From: Sulfurihydrogenibium sp. YO3AOP1
Lineage (GTDB): Bacteria; Aquificota; Aquificia; Aquificales; Hydrogenothermaceae
Length of the DNA stretch: 64,000 bases
Reading direction: 5' to 3'
NCBI RefSeq assembly: GCF_000020325.1
Contig: NC_010730.1
Location: 1,571,501-1,635,500 of the forward strand
Shown here: one piece after another, positions 18,277-26,639 of the stretch
Layout of the letters: the number at the start of each line of letters is the position of its first letter
Position numbering within the stretch: the first letter of the stretch is position 1
Position numbers and translations under genes: made by a program
Notes under the pieces: generated by a model
The model's input: only the letters and a program-made list of their open reading frames with translations
What the model was told of the DNA's origin: nothing
Database searches by the model: none

Positions 18277-18303
18277 GGGAGGAGTCAATCCTCCCTTTTT
18301 ATA
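18277..18303 (+). terminator. Intrinsic terminator after HU
   Basis: GGGAGGA/TCCTCCC (18277-18283 and 18289-18295), 5-nt loop, T run. It separates HU from the convergent znuB. Confidence 0.9.
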
Positions 18304-18335
18304 ACATATTCACAAGACTATTTCTTCAAGCTTAA

Positions 18336-19085
18336 TCAGTGAGACCTTCTTAAAAATGAGATTACAGAAGACAATATCGCTAAAAAAGTTTGAGAAAATA
18401 CGATAGTGTAGCCTGTTGGCAAGTCAAAGTTATAAGATAAATACACTGCCAAAAGATTGATTAAACTACCTAAAATCACAGCATAAACAATTAAATTTTT
18501 AGAGAAAAACTGCATAACCGTAAACGCCGGAGCTATCAAGAGAGAAAAGACGACAAATACGCCGGCTAATGAAACTGAACTTGTGATTGTAATTGAAAAT
18601 ACAGAAAAAAATAACATCTCTTTTATAAATCCTACCGTAAATCTGTTAATCACAAATAAAAACAATCCTAAGACTGTATATAAAATAGCTGTTTTGTAAA
18701 CCTCTGTCATATTTACAAACAAGATATCATATGCAAGCAGATTGTTTAACTCCTCAAGACCGTGAGGCGATTTTGACATAATAATAAATATTAAAGAAAT
18801 TCCAAGAGCATAAATCAGTCCAATAAAGCCCTCTACGGAAACTTTTTCTTTTTTTGTTGCAAACGTTATTAAAATAGCTGTTATTAGTGCAAAAGATAGT
18901 GAGATTAAATATCTATACTGACCTTCAAAAAAGAAAAGAGAGACTGCCGCTCCTGCAGCAGCCATTTGTCCAATAGATAAATCAGTAAAGATTATCCCTC
19001 TTTTTATTATTTCTATTCCAAAGTAAGAATGGATAACCAATAAAACTATGGATAAAGTCAATGCAGGTACTAAAATATCACTCAT
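18336..19085 (-). CDS. znuB: Zinc/manganese ABC transporter permease
   Basis: 249 aa with seven to eight hydrophobic helices and the ABC-3 family signatures GIIFTDLSIGQMAAAGAAV and ISLAGVFVVFSLLIAPA-like segments (here SVSLAGVFVVFSLLIAP). It forms the inner-membrane channel for divalent metal, fed by ZnuA. The start overlaps the znuA stop (ATGA). No ATPase gene lies in this operon, so the energy subunit must be encoded elsewhere or shared. Confidence 0.88.
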   Translation of the reverse strand: MSDILVPALTLSIVLLVIHSYFGIEIIKRGIIFTDLSIGQMAAAGAAVSLFFFEGQYRYLISLSFALITAILITFATKKEKVSVEGFIGLIYALGISLIFIIMSKSPHGLEELNNLLAYDILFVNMTEVYKTAILYTVLGLFLFVINRFTVGFIKEMLFFSVFSITITSSVSLAGVFVVFSLLIAPAFTVMQFFSKNLIVYAVILGSLINLLAVYLSYNFDLPTGYTIVFSQTFLAILSSVISFLRRSH

Positions 19086-19966
19086 TTATTCATCCTTTCA
19101 ACGATTGTATCAAATAAAGAGAATATATCCTTTGCCTCTTCCACTGTTCCAACGTCATGAGGAAGGACTACAATTTTTAAACCTGTCTTTTCTGATAAGT
19201 ATTTTGCAGGTTTGATAGGATGGTAAACATCTTGTAAAATCATCTTCACATTTTCAGATTTTGCTTTTGAGATTAGCTCTTCTAAATGCTTTGCTGTTGG
19301 GGGTATTCCGGGTAATGGCTCTATCGTGTCTACAGAGATAATGCCATATCTTTTTAAGAAATAATCAAACAGCTTATGATACTGATAAACTTTTACTCCT
19401 TTCAAGTTTGCCATTTTTGAATTCCAAACGGCTAATTTTTCATTCCATCTTTTCTTAAAGTCAGATAGATTATTTTTGTAATAATCACAGTTTGAACTGT
19501 CAAGTTTGCATAGTTTTTCTGTAATAGTTTGCGAGATAATCAACACATTGTATGGGTCTAAGTGAAAGTGGGGGTTTCCCTCCGGATGTACGTCTCCCAT
19601 TACTCTTGATACGTTCTCCAGTTTTTCTATCAGATTAATATACTGAGATAAGTCTAAAAATCCATTTGAACCAGGGTTAATTTTTCTGTTGTTTGCTTGG
19701 TTTAAAAGCGGTGGAAGCCAGCCAACTTCAAGACCAGCTCCATTGATGATTAATAAATCCGCGTTTCTAAGCTTTACAGTTAAAGATGGCTTTGGAACGA
19801 TAAAGTGAGGGTCTAAGTTTCCAGAAGCTAAATAGTCTACCTGTGCTTTCTCTTTTACAATCTCCTTTGTGATGCTTGCTATGTATGGATATGTTGCTAC
19901 TACTTTAATTTCTGCTTCTGCAAATCCAAATGTTAATAAAATTAATAAAAACGATAGAACTCTCAT
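19082..19966 (-). CDS. znuA: Zinc-binding periplasmic protein of the ABC importer
   Basis: 294 aa. A signal peptide (1-18) and cluster A-I metal-binding residues: His54 in LDPHF, the His pair in NPHFHLDPYN (about 132-134), HKLFDYF and the late Asp in LPHDVGT. Unlike many ZnuA proteins it lacks a long His-rich loop, having only VHPEGNPHFH. It captures Zn2+ in the periplasm. It is 15 nt downstream of the outer-membrane gene and coupled to znuB. Confidence 0.88.
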   Translation of the reverse strand: MRVLSFLLILLTFGFAEAEIKVVATYPYIASITKEIVKEKAQVDYLASGNLDPHFIVPKPSLTVKLRNADLLIINGAGLEVGWLPPLLNQANNRKINPGSNGFLDLSQYINLIEKLENVSRVMGDVHPEGNPHFHLDPYNVLIISQTITEKLCKLDSSNCDYYKNNLSDFKKRWNEKLAVWNSKMANLKGVKVYQYHKLFDYFLKRYGIISVDTIEPLPGIPPTAKHLEELISKAKSENVKMILQDVYHPIKPAKYLSEKTGLKIVVLPHDVGTVEEAKDIFSLFDTIVERMNK

Positions 19967-19981
19967 TTTAAAACCTCCTTT

Positions 19982-21403
19982 TTAAAATCCGTGTGCTCCA
20001 TGGGCACCAATTGCCAAGTTAAACTGTAAAATAATCTCATGGTTAGGTTTTCTATCATTTCCTATAAACAAGCTTTTGTCGTAGTTATACTGAAGTCTGA
20101 TTCTTGAAAACTCGCTTGGCAAAAAGTCTATCATGGCAGAGTATTTATACATATTATCTGGCAGGTTCTTGTTTCTACCGTTTACAAATACATCATTTTT
20201 ATTGATTAAATCATATCTCAAACCAGCTCTCCATCTTTCGGCAAATTTATAGATTCCTTCGACATAAAATCCTGCCTGTTTTTTTTCAAGTCTTGGAGTT
20301 TGAATGTCTCCACTATCGTTATAACCAAACCTTGTTCCATCAAACTTTCTATAGATATATTCAGACTGTAAAAGTAAATATCTGTAAGAATCTAATGTGT
20401 GTCTTGCTGTCAGCTCAAATCCATAAATTTTTGTATCTCCAGATATTGCATGAGGGTTGTCATCTTCTAAATGGTTAATTCTTGTTTTTCCTTGTGCGTA
20501 TGATACACCTGTCAAGATTGAAGTATTGCCTATATCAAAAGATGGTTTGATGAAAAACGTAAATAGATTTGGCTTTTTAGTATCGTTAATTTTTATATAT
20601 GTGTTTGAAGTGCATTCTTTGGTTGTTGTATTTATTTGAGTACACACTTCAAATCCATTTCTGTTAAAGTTATTCTCGTTGTCTCCTTGGAAGACTTCAA
20701 AGCCCGTTAAAAGATAAAATGGAGTTGGTGCAAGCCATGATAACTGAATGCCTGTTTCGTTTAGATTTTCCTCTCCAAAAACAGCTCTGTATATCAAAGG
20801 TGCATCTGCAAAGTTCCAAATGTGATGGTGCTGTTTATTTAGCCTTCCAAATTCGCTATAAAATTTACCACCTTTTAGCTTTAAGTTATAGGGCAAGTCT
20901 CTTGTTTGAAAATATCCTTCTTCAATTTCAAAACCATCTCTATGAAGATGAAAAACACCAACCAAATCAAAGTATGGGTCAACTGTTGAAGATATATACA
21001 TTTCAGAATAATTGAAATTAAAGCCTCTTTCAGCATTCAATGGAGATTTCCCATCATGGAAAAACCCGTGATTAAATCCTGGAATTTGAACAGATTTGTA
21101 GCTGTCATCCGTAAGATTTCTGCTTACATAAGAAAAATCTGTAATCAAAGATATATCAGGAACAAATTTAGCCTGCGAGAATGGGTTAGATAGTATTTTA
21201 TCAATACTGCTTTCTGTTTGTAAGTTTTGTAATTTCTCCTTTGTCTGATTTAAAACTTCCTGCTGTTGTTCTAACTGGTTCAATCTTTCTTGAAGTTTGA
21301 TTATAATCTCTCTTTGTTTTTCAAGCTCTTTTTTTAAATCCTCTACGTTTTCTGCGTATGAAAATGTAAATAATGCCAACGTTGCAAGTAAGTATTTTTT
21401 CAT
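19982..21403 (-). CDS. Zinc-operon outer-membrane beta-barrel protein
   Basis: 473 aa. A signal peptide (1-17) is followed by a coiled coil with a Gln/Glu-rich heptad pattern (about 18-60), then a porin-like barrel with repeated aromatic strands. A His cluster KQHHHIW lies near residue 195 and the C-terminus is GAHGAHGF. The coiled coil would reach through the periplasm to the cell wall. Its position between a His-rich small protein and znuAB suggests that it moves zinc, or zinc bound to a carrier, across the outer membrane. The family resembles zinc-regulated outer-membrane proteins; substrate specificity is inferred from context. Confidence 0.7.
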   Translation of the reverse strand: MKKYLLATLALFTFSYAENVEDLKKELEKQREIIIKLQERLNQLEQQQEVLNQTKEKLQNLQTESSIDKILSNPFSQAKFVPDISLITDFSYVSRNLTDDSYKSVQIPGFNHGFFHDGKSPLNAERGFNFNYSEMYISSTVDPYFDLVGVFHLHRDGFEIEEGYFQTRDLPYNLKLKGGKFYSEFGRLNKQHHHIWNFADAPLIYRAVFGEENLNETGIQLSWLAPTPFYLLTGFEVFQGDNENNFNRNGFEVCTQINTTTKECTSNTYIKINDTKKPNLFTFFIKPSFDIGNTSILTGVSYAQGKTRINHLEDDNPHAISGDTKIYGFELTARHTLDSYRYLLLQSEYIYRKFDGTRFGYNDSGDIQTPRLEKKQAGFYVEGIYKFAERWRAGLRYDLINKNDVFVNGRNKNLPDNMYKYSAMIDFLPSEFSRIRLQYNYDKSLFIGNDRKPNHEIILQFNLAIGAHGAHGF

Positions 21404-21456
21404 AATACACCTCCTGCTTTTAATTTTAAAAAGTTAAATAGTAAAAAGCTTAGATA

Positions 21457-21738
21457 TTAGGCCAATACGGGAGGTGCTCTTGGGTTTTTGTTAGATGTTT
21501 TTTGAGATTTTAAGATCGACGTTTTGAATATTATTGGAAAGTCTTGATTAAAAGTTTGTATCTCATAAAAAAATTCAAGAGAATTAGGGTCTTCTGATTG
21601 TTGGTTTAATTGCAGTACGCAGACCTGACAATCTGTATGATGTTCTCCATCTTTATGATGGTGTGTTAGGGTTAAACTATTTGCGACTAATAGTATTATG
21701 CTTATTAATAAGCTAAGAAATCTGCTTAGTTTTAACAT
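21457..21738 (-). CDS. His-rich small exported protein (DUF2946-like)
   Basis: 93 aa from the chosen ATG. A signal-type hydrophobic segment (about 5-22) is followed by LTHHHKDGEHHTDCQVCVLQ, a cluster of five His with CxxC, and a Pro-rich tail PRAPPVLA. Such His/Cys clusters bind Zn or Cu. The longer open frame begins inside the operator and promoter, so the internal ATG is preferred. It is first gene of the zinc operon. The -10 box TATAAT ends 12 nt before this ATG and no ribosome site is visible, so the mRNA may be leaderless. Confidence 0.6.
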   Translation of the reverse strand: MLKLSRFLSLLISIILLVANSLTLTHHHKDGEHHTDCQVCVLQLNQQSEDPNSLEFFYEIQTFNQDFPIIFKTSILKSQKTSNKNPRAPPVLA

Positions 21739-21746
21739 GATGATAT

Positions 21747-21759
21747 TGTTATTATAACA
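21747..21759. promoter_or_regulatory. Zur/Fur-family operator overlapping the -10 box of the zinc operon
   Basis: A perfect 13-bp palindrome TGTTATTATAACA. The minus-strand TATAAT (-10) lies inside it at 21751-21756. The sequence agrees with the 7-1-7 type half-sites bound by Zur and other Fur-family repressors. Binding here would block the polymerase directly. Confidence 0.6.
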
Positions 21760-21767
21760 TATGCGTC

Positions 21768-21976
21768 GGATGAGAAATTTAAAAAAAATTAAGATTCTTT
21801 GCACGGCTGCAGAATGACAGCATTAGATGACTTTGTCGTCCTGAGGACTTTAGTCAAAAAGGATCTTCTCTTTTAAAGAAGGTGAGCAAGTAAGTAGAGG
21901 CAATTCATGAATTGCCCATACATTGAATAAGTGAGAGGTAAAAGAAAGGAGATTTGTTCGCCGGCTGTAGAATGAC
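21768..21976 (+). repeat. Dispersed palindromic repeat copies
   Basis: One copy runs from GGATGAGAAATTT at 21768 through AGAATGACA and GTCCTGAGGACTTTAGTC to AAGGTGAG at 21886. A second half (GGAGATTTGTTCG...TAGAATGAC) ends at about 21976. Between them lies the GGCAATTC palindrome. The copy abuts the zinc operon promoter. Confidence 0.65.
21899..21916. repeat. GGCAATTCATGAATTGCC palindrome
   Basis: A perfect 18-bp palindrome. Diverged copies lie at 41550-41567 and 63091-63110, also in intergenic DNA beside the other repeats. Confidence 0.55.
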
Positions 21977-22048
21977 GTTGTTGATTTTTGGAACAGTCTC
22001 GTATTCTCAATAGCTGATTAATCTAACTTATGATAAAATATAAAAATT

Positions 22049-22942
22049 ATGAAAAAGAATTTTTTTGCTTTAACTTTAGCTATTTTAATAAGTTCTTGTG
22101 CTAATCCTCAATCATATGAATCTGATTTAAGAGTCGGGGATGGAAAATACTTATACGAAATGGGTATATCTTACTTAAACAGCGGAAATAATGCAATGGC
22201 AATTAAATATTTAGAAGAAGCCTTAAAATCTTATGACAAACCAGAGGTCTACAATGCCCTTGCCCTTGCTTATCAATTTGCTGGGGAGTTTACTAAGGCT
22301 GAAGCCATTTTCAGACTTGGAATAGATAAATATCCTGATTATCCAGAATTATTAACAAATTATGGAATTCTACTGGCCAGTCAAAAAAAGTTCAATGAAG
22401 CAATAAAATACTTTGAAAAAGCTATAAATAATCCTACATATTCAGGAAAAGAAAAGGCTTATTATAACCTTGGTATGGTTTACCTTCAATTAGGCAAAGA
22501 AGATTTATTTTTATCTAACTTAGAAAAGGCTTTGATGTTTAACAGCAATTTTGTAAATGCGTATATTACCTTAGGAGATTATTATTTAGATAAATACAAT
22601 GCGGCCCATAACAAGGAAATGTTAAAAAAAACCAGAGAATATTACTCAAAAGCATTAAATTATGTTGCAAATGACCCATCAATCTATTTTAGGCTTGGAA
22701 AAGTTTATCATGAACTTGGAGATGATGAGCTTGCCAAATATTACCTTGAAAAAGCCCTAAGGTCTGCTGAAAATAATACAGGATTAAAAGAAGAAATTAG
22801 AAAGTATTTATTAGAAATTTTAGATAAACCAAAATCGAAAATTAATTTAAATGAAGAAAATAAAAAACATTCAAATACTATTGAGGATAAAAATAATGAT
22901 GGAAATTCTATACTAAGTATATTAAATAAGGGTGAAAAATGA
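22049..22942 (+). CDS. TPR-repeat lipoprotein (PilF-like)
   Basis: 297 aa. A lipoprotein signal peptide with lipobox ending at Cys17 (LISSC) is followed by about six TPR units between 30 and 250 and a charged, Asn/Lys-rich tail. Lipoprotein TPR proteins such as PilF/PilW act in assembly of envelope machines; a specific partner cannot be named. There is no Shine-Dalgarno site, and TAAAAT lies 9 nt before ATG, so a leaderless message is possible. The stop overlaps the next gene (ATGA). Confidence 0.75.
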   Translation: MKKNFFALTLAILISSCANPQSYESDLRVGDGKYLYEMGISYLNSGNNAMAIKYLEEALKSYDKPEVYNALALAYQFAGEFTKAEAIFRLGIDKYPDYPELLTNYGILLASQKKFNEAIKYFEKAINNPTYSGKEKAYYNLGMVYLQLGKEDLFLSNLEKALMFNSNFVNAYITLGDYYLDKYNAAHNKEMLKKTREYYSKALNYVANDPSIYFRLGKVYHELGDDELAKYYLEKALRSAENNTGLKEEIRKYLLEILDKPKSKINLNEENKKHSNTIEDKNNDGNSILSILNKGEK

Positions 22943-23913
22943 GTAAAGATAAAATTTATGTTTCGATAGTAGTTCCAATTTATAACGAAGAAGAAAATTT
23001 GCCAATCTTATATGAAAAAATAAAAACAGTAATGGAAGAGTTAAAAAAGCAGTGGAATGATAAAGATTATGAAATCATTCTTGTAAATGATGGCAGTAGT
23101 GATAAATCTTGGGAGATTATCAAAAATTTAGCTGAAAAAGATTATCATGTGGTTGGAGTTAATTTTAGGAGAAATTTTGGTCAGACTGCTGCTATGGCTG
23201 CAGGTTTTGACATAGCAAGGGGTGAAATAATTATAACAATGGATGGAGACCTGCAGAACGACCCAGAAGATATTCCAAGATTATTAGAAAAAATCAATGA
23301 AGGTTATGATGTAGTCAGTGGTTGGAGAAAAGACAGAAAAGATGCATTTTTAAGCAGAACTTTACCATCTAAAATAGCTAACTGGTTAATATCTAAAGTA
23401 ACAAAAGTTTATTTGCATGATTATGGATGCTCACTAAAAGCTTATAAAAGTGAGGTTGCAAAAAGTTTAGACTCTTACGGAGAAATGCATAGATTTTTGC
23501 CAGCTTTGGCAAGATTGGTAGGAGCAAAGATTACTGAGATACCTGTTAAACACCATCCAAGAATATACGGAAAATCAAAATATGGAATATCCAGAACTTT
23601 TAAAGTAATTTTAGACTTAATATGGGTAAAGTTTTTACTTGATTACAGAAACAAACCACTTAGAATTTTTGGTGGTTTTGGAATGCTATTTTCCGTCTTA
23701 GGCATTTTAATTCTTTTATATCTATCATGTGTAAAAATATGCCTTGGACTACCAATTGGTCATAGGCCACTCCTAATATTTGGTGTTCTTTTCTTCTTAA
23801 CAGGTATTCAACTTATTTCAACAGGTTTAATAGCTGAATTGATAATAAGAACTTACTACGAGTCTCAGGGTAAAAAACCTTATGTAATAAAAGAAGTAAT
23901 TCAACATCAATAA
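22939..23913 (+). CDS. Family 2 glycosyltransferase (polyprenyl-phosphate hexose synthase type)
   Basis: 324 aa. A GT-A domain (1-235) with VVPIYNEEENLP, NDGSSD and the metal motif DGDLQNDPEDIP, then two C-terminal membrane helices (about 245-270 and 280-305). This is the DPM1/GtrB/ArnC architecture: transfer of a sugar from a nucleotide to undecaprenyl phosphate at the inner membrane. The downstream membrane protein may move or use the product. Confidence 0.88.
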   Translation: MSKDKIYVSIVVPIYNEEENLPILYEKIKTVMEELKKQWNDKDYEIILVNDGSSDKSWEIIKNLAEKDYHVVGVNFRRNFGQTAAMAAGFDIARGEIIITMDGDLQNDPEDIPRLLEKINEGYDVVSGWRKDRKDAFLSRTLPSKIANWLISKVTKVYLHDYGCSLKAYKSEVAKSLDSYGEMHRFLPALARLVGAKITEIPVKHHPRIYGKSKYGISRTFKVILDLIWVKFLLDYRNKPLRIFGGFGMLFSVLGILILLYLSCVKICLGLPIGHRPLLIFGVLFFLTGIQLISTGLIAELIIRTYYESQGKKPYVIKEVIQHQ

Positions 23914-24792
23914 ATGGACACAAAAAAGCTTTTTCATTTAATATTTTCATTAATCATTACAATAGCTTTTATAGTTCTATTTGAAAAATATATTGGTTTT
24001 GAGAACTTCTTAAACATTTTTAAACAGATATCGGTTTATCAGTTTTTTATCGCTTTCTTTTTTTACTTTTTAAGCTATTTAGTAAGAACTTACAGATGGA
24101 GTTTTACATTAGACCTAAAAGAATTTAGCAAGCTTTTTAAACTTACGGTTTACAATACATTTTTTAATATTATCCTACCTTTTAGAACAGGCGAAGTTTC
24201 TTTTTTTTATCTTCTTAAAAAAGAAGGAGTCCATATAGTAGATTCAACAATGAGCTTTCTCATTACTCGTATATTCGATGGTCTTGGCTTGATGGCGGTT
24301 TTTGCATTTAGTTATTTAACTTTTAAAGGATTTCTATCCTTAGCTTTAATATCATTTTTGGTAATTCCTTTTAGCTTTTATGTTTTTGTTTTTATTTTAA
24401 AATTTATAAAACATGAGAAAATCAAAAGCTACAATAAAGACAAACTTAGATTTTCTAACCTTGCATATATTTATCTGTTATCTGTTTTAACTTTTATCTT
24501 GAAGTTTACAGCGTTTTATTTTATTATACCAACTCAAATAGATATATCATTTTTCCAAACAATTTTAGCATCAGCAGCTGCAGATTTGACAACCATCCTA
24601 CCCATTCATGGAATAGCAGGCATCGGTACCTATGAAAGCGGATATGCAGGAAGTTTGATATTTTTGTTTAACATAGATAAAAACACAGCGTTTTTACTGT
24701 CTTTTTTGGTACATACTTTTATACTTTTTTCAAGTAGTTTACTCTTTGTTTTGACTATAGTGTATTTTAAATTTCTTAAAAGCAAGAATTAA
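23914..24792 (+). CDS. Lysylphosphatidylglycerol synthase TM-region-like (UPF0104) membrane protein
   Basis: 292 aa with about eight membrane helices. The family features PFRTGEVSFFYLL and TTILPIHGIAGIGTYESGY are present. It lacks the soluble aminoacyl transferase domain of MprF. Such stand-alone proteins often pair with DPM1-like glycosyltransferases, as here, and are suspected of flipping lipid-linked sugars. It starts on the base after the upstream stop, indicating tight coupling. Confidence 0.8.
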   Translation: MDTKKLFHLIFSLIITIAFIVLFEKYIGFENFLNIFKQISVYQFFIAFFFYFLSYLVRTYRWSFTLDLKEFSKLFKLTVYNTFFNIILPFRTGEVSFFYLLKKEGVHIVDSTMSFLITRIFDGLGLMAVFAFSYLTFKGFLSLALISFLVIPFSFYVFVFILKFIKHEKIKSYNKDKLRFSNLAYIYLLSVLTFILKFTAFYFIIPTQIDISFFQTILASAAADLTTILPIHGIAGIGTYESGYAGSLIFLFNIDKNTAFLLSFLVHTFILFSSSLLFVLTIVYFKFLKSKN

Positions 24793-24800
24793 CAGAACTT

Positions 24801-24928
24801 TGGATAAGAAATTAAGAATCTTTTAGATATTTAAAAAGAATATCCTTCAGACTTAATCAAGTTCTAAAGATAGGTAAAGTAAGACGGATGACGAACGAGA
24901 AAGTTTTATTAACTTCTCACTTCTCACC
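24801..24928 (+). repeat. Degenerate palindromic repeat
   Basis: GGATAAGAAATT, GAATATCCTTCAGAC, GGATGACGA and TTCTCACTTCTCACC keep the order of the family but are much diverged. It sits in the gap 24793-25219 with the full copy that follows. Confidence 0.4.
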
Positions 24929-25010
24929 TCTTATATCTTTTGAATTTTGTAGAATTCCCTACCTGATATGTTTAACACCAATTTACTTATTAATACATAA
25001 ATTCTATACT

Positions 25011-25175
25011 GGGTGAAAAATTCAATAAAAGCATGAGATTCTTCGCTTTGCTCAGAATGACAAATAAGATTGCCCTTTTTCTAATGTTTATCAATCAACC
25101 TTTTCCTGTCATCCTGAGGCCGTAATGCCGAAGGATCTCATTTTTAAATTCTATAAAAATTACTAATTTCTCACT
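25011..25175 (+). repeat. Dispersed palindromic repeat, full copy with empty IS110 target
   Basis: The left end is GGGTGAAAAATTCAATAAAA and the right end is ACTAATTTCTCACTC. The two arms are inverted relatives (GAGATTCTTCG...CAGAATGACA against TGTCATCCTGAGG...GAAGGATCTCA). The centre holds CTGTCATCCTGA (25106-25117), the exact bridge-RNA target, unoccupied. Confidence 0.88.
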
Positions 25176-25219
25176 CAAGGTATAAATTCTATATTAAGAT
25201 TAAAATACTAAACTTATCC

Positions 25220-26542
25220 TTATCCTTTAAAAATTGCATCTAATTTTTCTTTTACTATTTTTGCAGTAATTTCTGCAACATATTCTTTAAGCTCTTCTTT
25301 TATCATTCTTTCAATTTCTTCTTTCATCATTAACTCTGCTTCTTTTGCTAAAGATGATTTTAATTGATTTTTTATTTCCTCAAGTTCTCTTCTAGCCTCA
25401 TCTTGAAAGTCTATCTGAAGGTGATCAATAATTGTATTCATGGCATTGTCGTTCTTTAACATATCTTTTACCATTTCCATAGCTAACGTCTTTATATCTT
25501 CTGAAGAAATAGTAATATTAAAGTTAGTTACCATGATTTCTTCTCCTCCTGTAATTTTATTTTCTTTTTCTACTTCTTGAATGAACTCTGTTAAAGGTTT
25601 AGTAATAATTTCTTTTTTTTCTTCTTTGGCTTTTACTACTTTTAATTTTTCTTCTTCAATTTCTTCTTCCTCATCTCCTTCCATGTATTTTTGAATCCCT
25701 TCATTTAACTCTTCAGATAAAGATTTTGCAATATTTTCTTCTATCTTAGTTTCAATACCAATTTCTTCAATACTAAAGTTTTCTAACTCTTTTTCTATAA
25801 TTAAATTATCTAAATTTAATAGGTTTTCCTCTTTCTCTTCGTTAAAAGATATATTATTAGGTTCCAACTCTATGTTTCCAAATTCAATTTCAAATAAAGA
25901 TTTATCTTCTACTTTTTCTTCAGAAGTAGATTTATTCTCAAATTCTGTATCATATGGGATAGTTATTGTAGAGAAGTTATCAAAACTTTCTTCTTTGTTT
26001 TCCAATTTTATTCCTTCTTCATTAGTTGATATTACATTAGGTTCAAAATCAATTGAATCTTTCTCTATATTATATAAATCTGTCTTATTAAATAAGTCTT
26101 CAAATTTTTGATTTTCAAAATTTTCGGTTTCATTTTCTTTTTCAGAAACGAAAGTTTCGGCTAAATTTCCAACTTGCTGAGATTGAATTTCTTCTGTTTG
26201 GATTAAGGTGTTTTTCAATATCTCTGGTAGAATTGTGAGAGATTCCGATTTTGATATAAATTCTATATCATCGCTGAAATTTTTTTTGTTTATAGGGTTT
26301 TCTGGAACAGTTAATACGAAATATTTTATATATTTTCCTCCCAATTTTCCAATCAAATATTTCAGATCATCTTCTGCAAAGATTCCTGACGAAGTATCGT
26401 AAATAATCACTTTAAAATCTTTTTGTGGAAACTCTTTAATTAATGATAAACTATCACCATATACTTCAACATTATTTATTTTTAACAAACTATTCAAGTT
26501 CTCTACAAATTTTATATCGTATGATACTACTGCAATGCTCAT
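25220..26542 (-). CDS. Acidic three-part protein of unknown function
   Basis: 440 aa from the ATG that follows AAGGAGGT by 8 nt. Residues 1-115 look like a response-regulator-type alpha/beta fold (SIAVVSYDIKFVENLNSLL, VIIYDTSSG) without a clear phosphoacceptor set. Residues about 120-330 are low-complexity and very rich in Glu, Asn and Ser. The C-terminal 105 residues form charged amphipathic helices (DEARRELEEIKNQL, MKEEIERMIKEELKEY) likely to make a coiled coil. I do not recognise a family. The layout resembles scaffold proteins of polarity or motility systems, which is speculation. It is divergent from khtT. Confidence 0.65.
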   Translation of the reverse strand: MSIAVVSYDIKFVENLNSLLKINNVEVYGDSLSLIKEFPQKDFKVIIYDTSSGIFAEDDLKYLIGKLGGKYIKYFVLTVPENPINKKNFSDDIEFISKSESLTILPEILKNTLIQTEEIQSQQVGNLAETFVSEKENETENFENQKFEDLFNKTDLYNIEKDSIDFEPNVISTNEEGIKLENKEESFDNFSTITIPYDTEFENKSTSEEKVEDKSLFEIEFGNIELEPNNISFNEEKEENLLNLDNLIIEKELENFSIEEIGIETKIEENIAKSLSEELNEGIQKYMEGDEEEEIEEEKLKVVKAKEEKKEIITKPLTEFIQEVEKENKITGGEEIMVTNFNITISSEDIKTLAMEMVKDMLKNDNAMNTIIDHLQIDFQDEARRELEEIKNQLKSSLAKEAELMMKEEIERMIKEELKEYVAEITAKIVKEKLDAIFKG

Positions 26543-26598
26543 AAAAAAGACCTCCTTAACATTTACATTTAATAAATTTCTTTTCGTCAAAAATTTTG

Positions 26599-26604
26599 TA
26601 TAAT
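26599..26604 (+). promoter_or_regulatory. -10 box of the khtTU transcript
   Basis: TATAAT preceded by TTG, 35 nt before the khtT ATG; no convincing -35 box. Confidence 0.4.
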
Positions 26605-26639
26605 TAAATTAACATAAAAATCTAATTGTGGAGTAAAAA

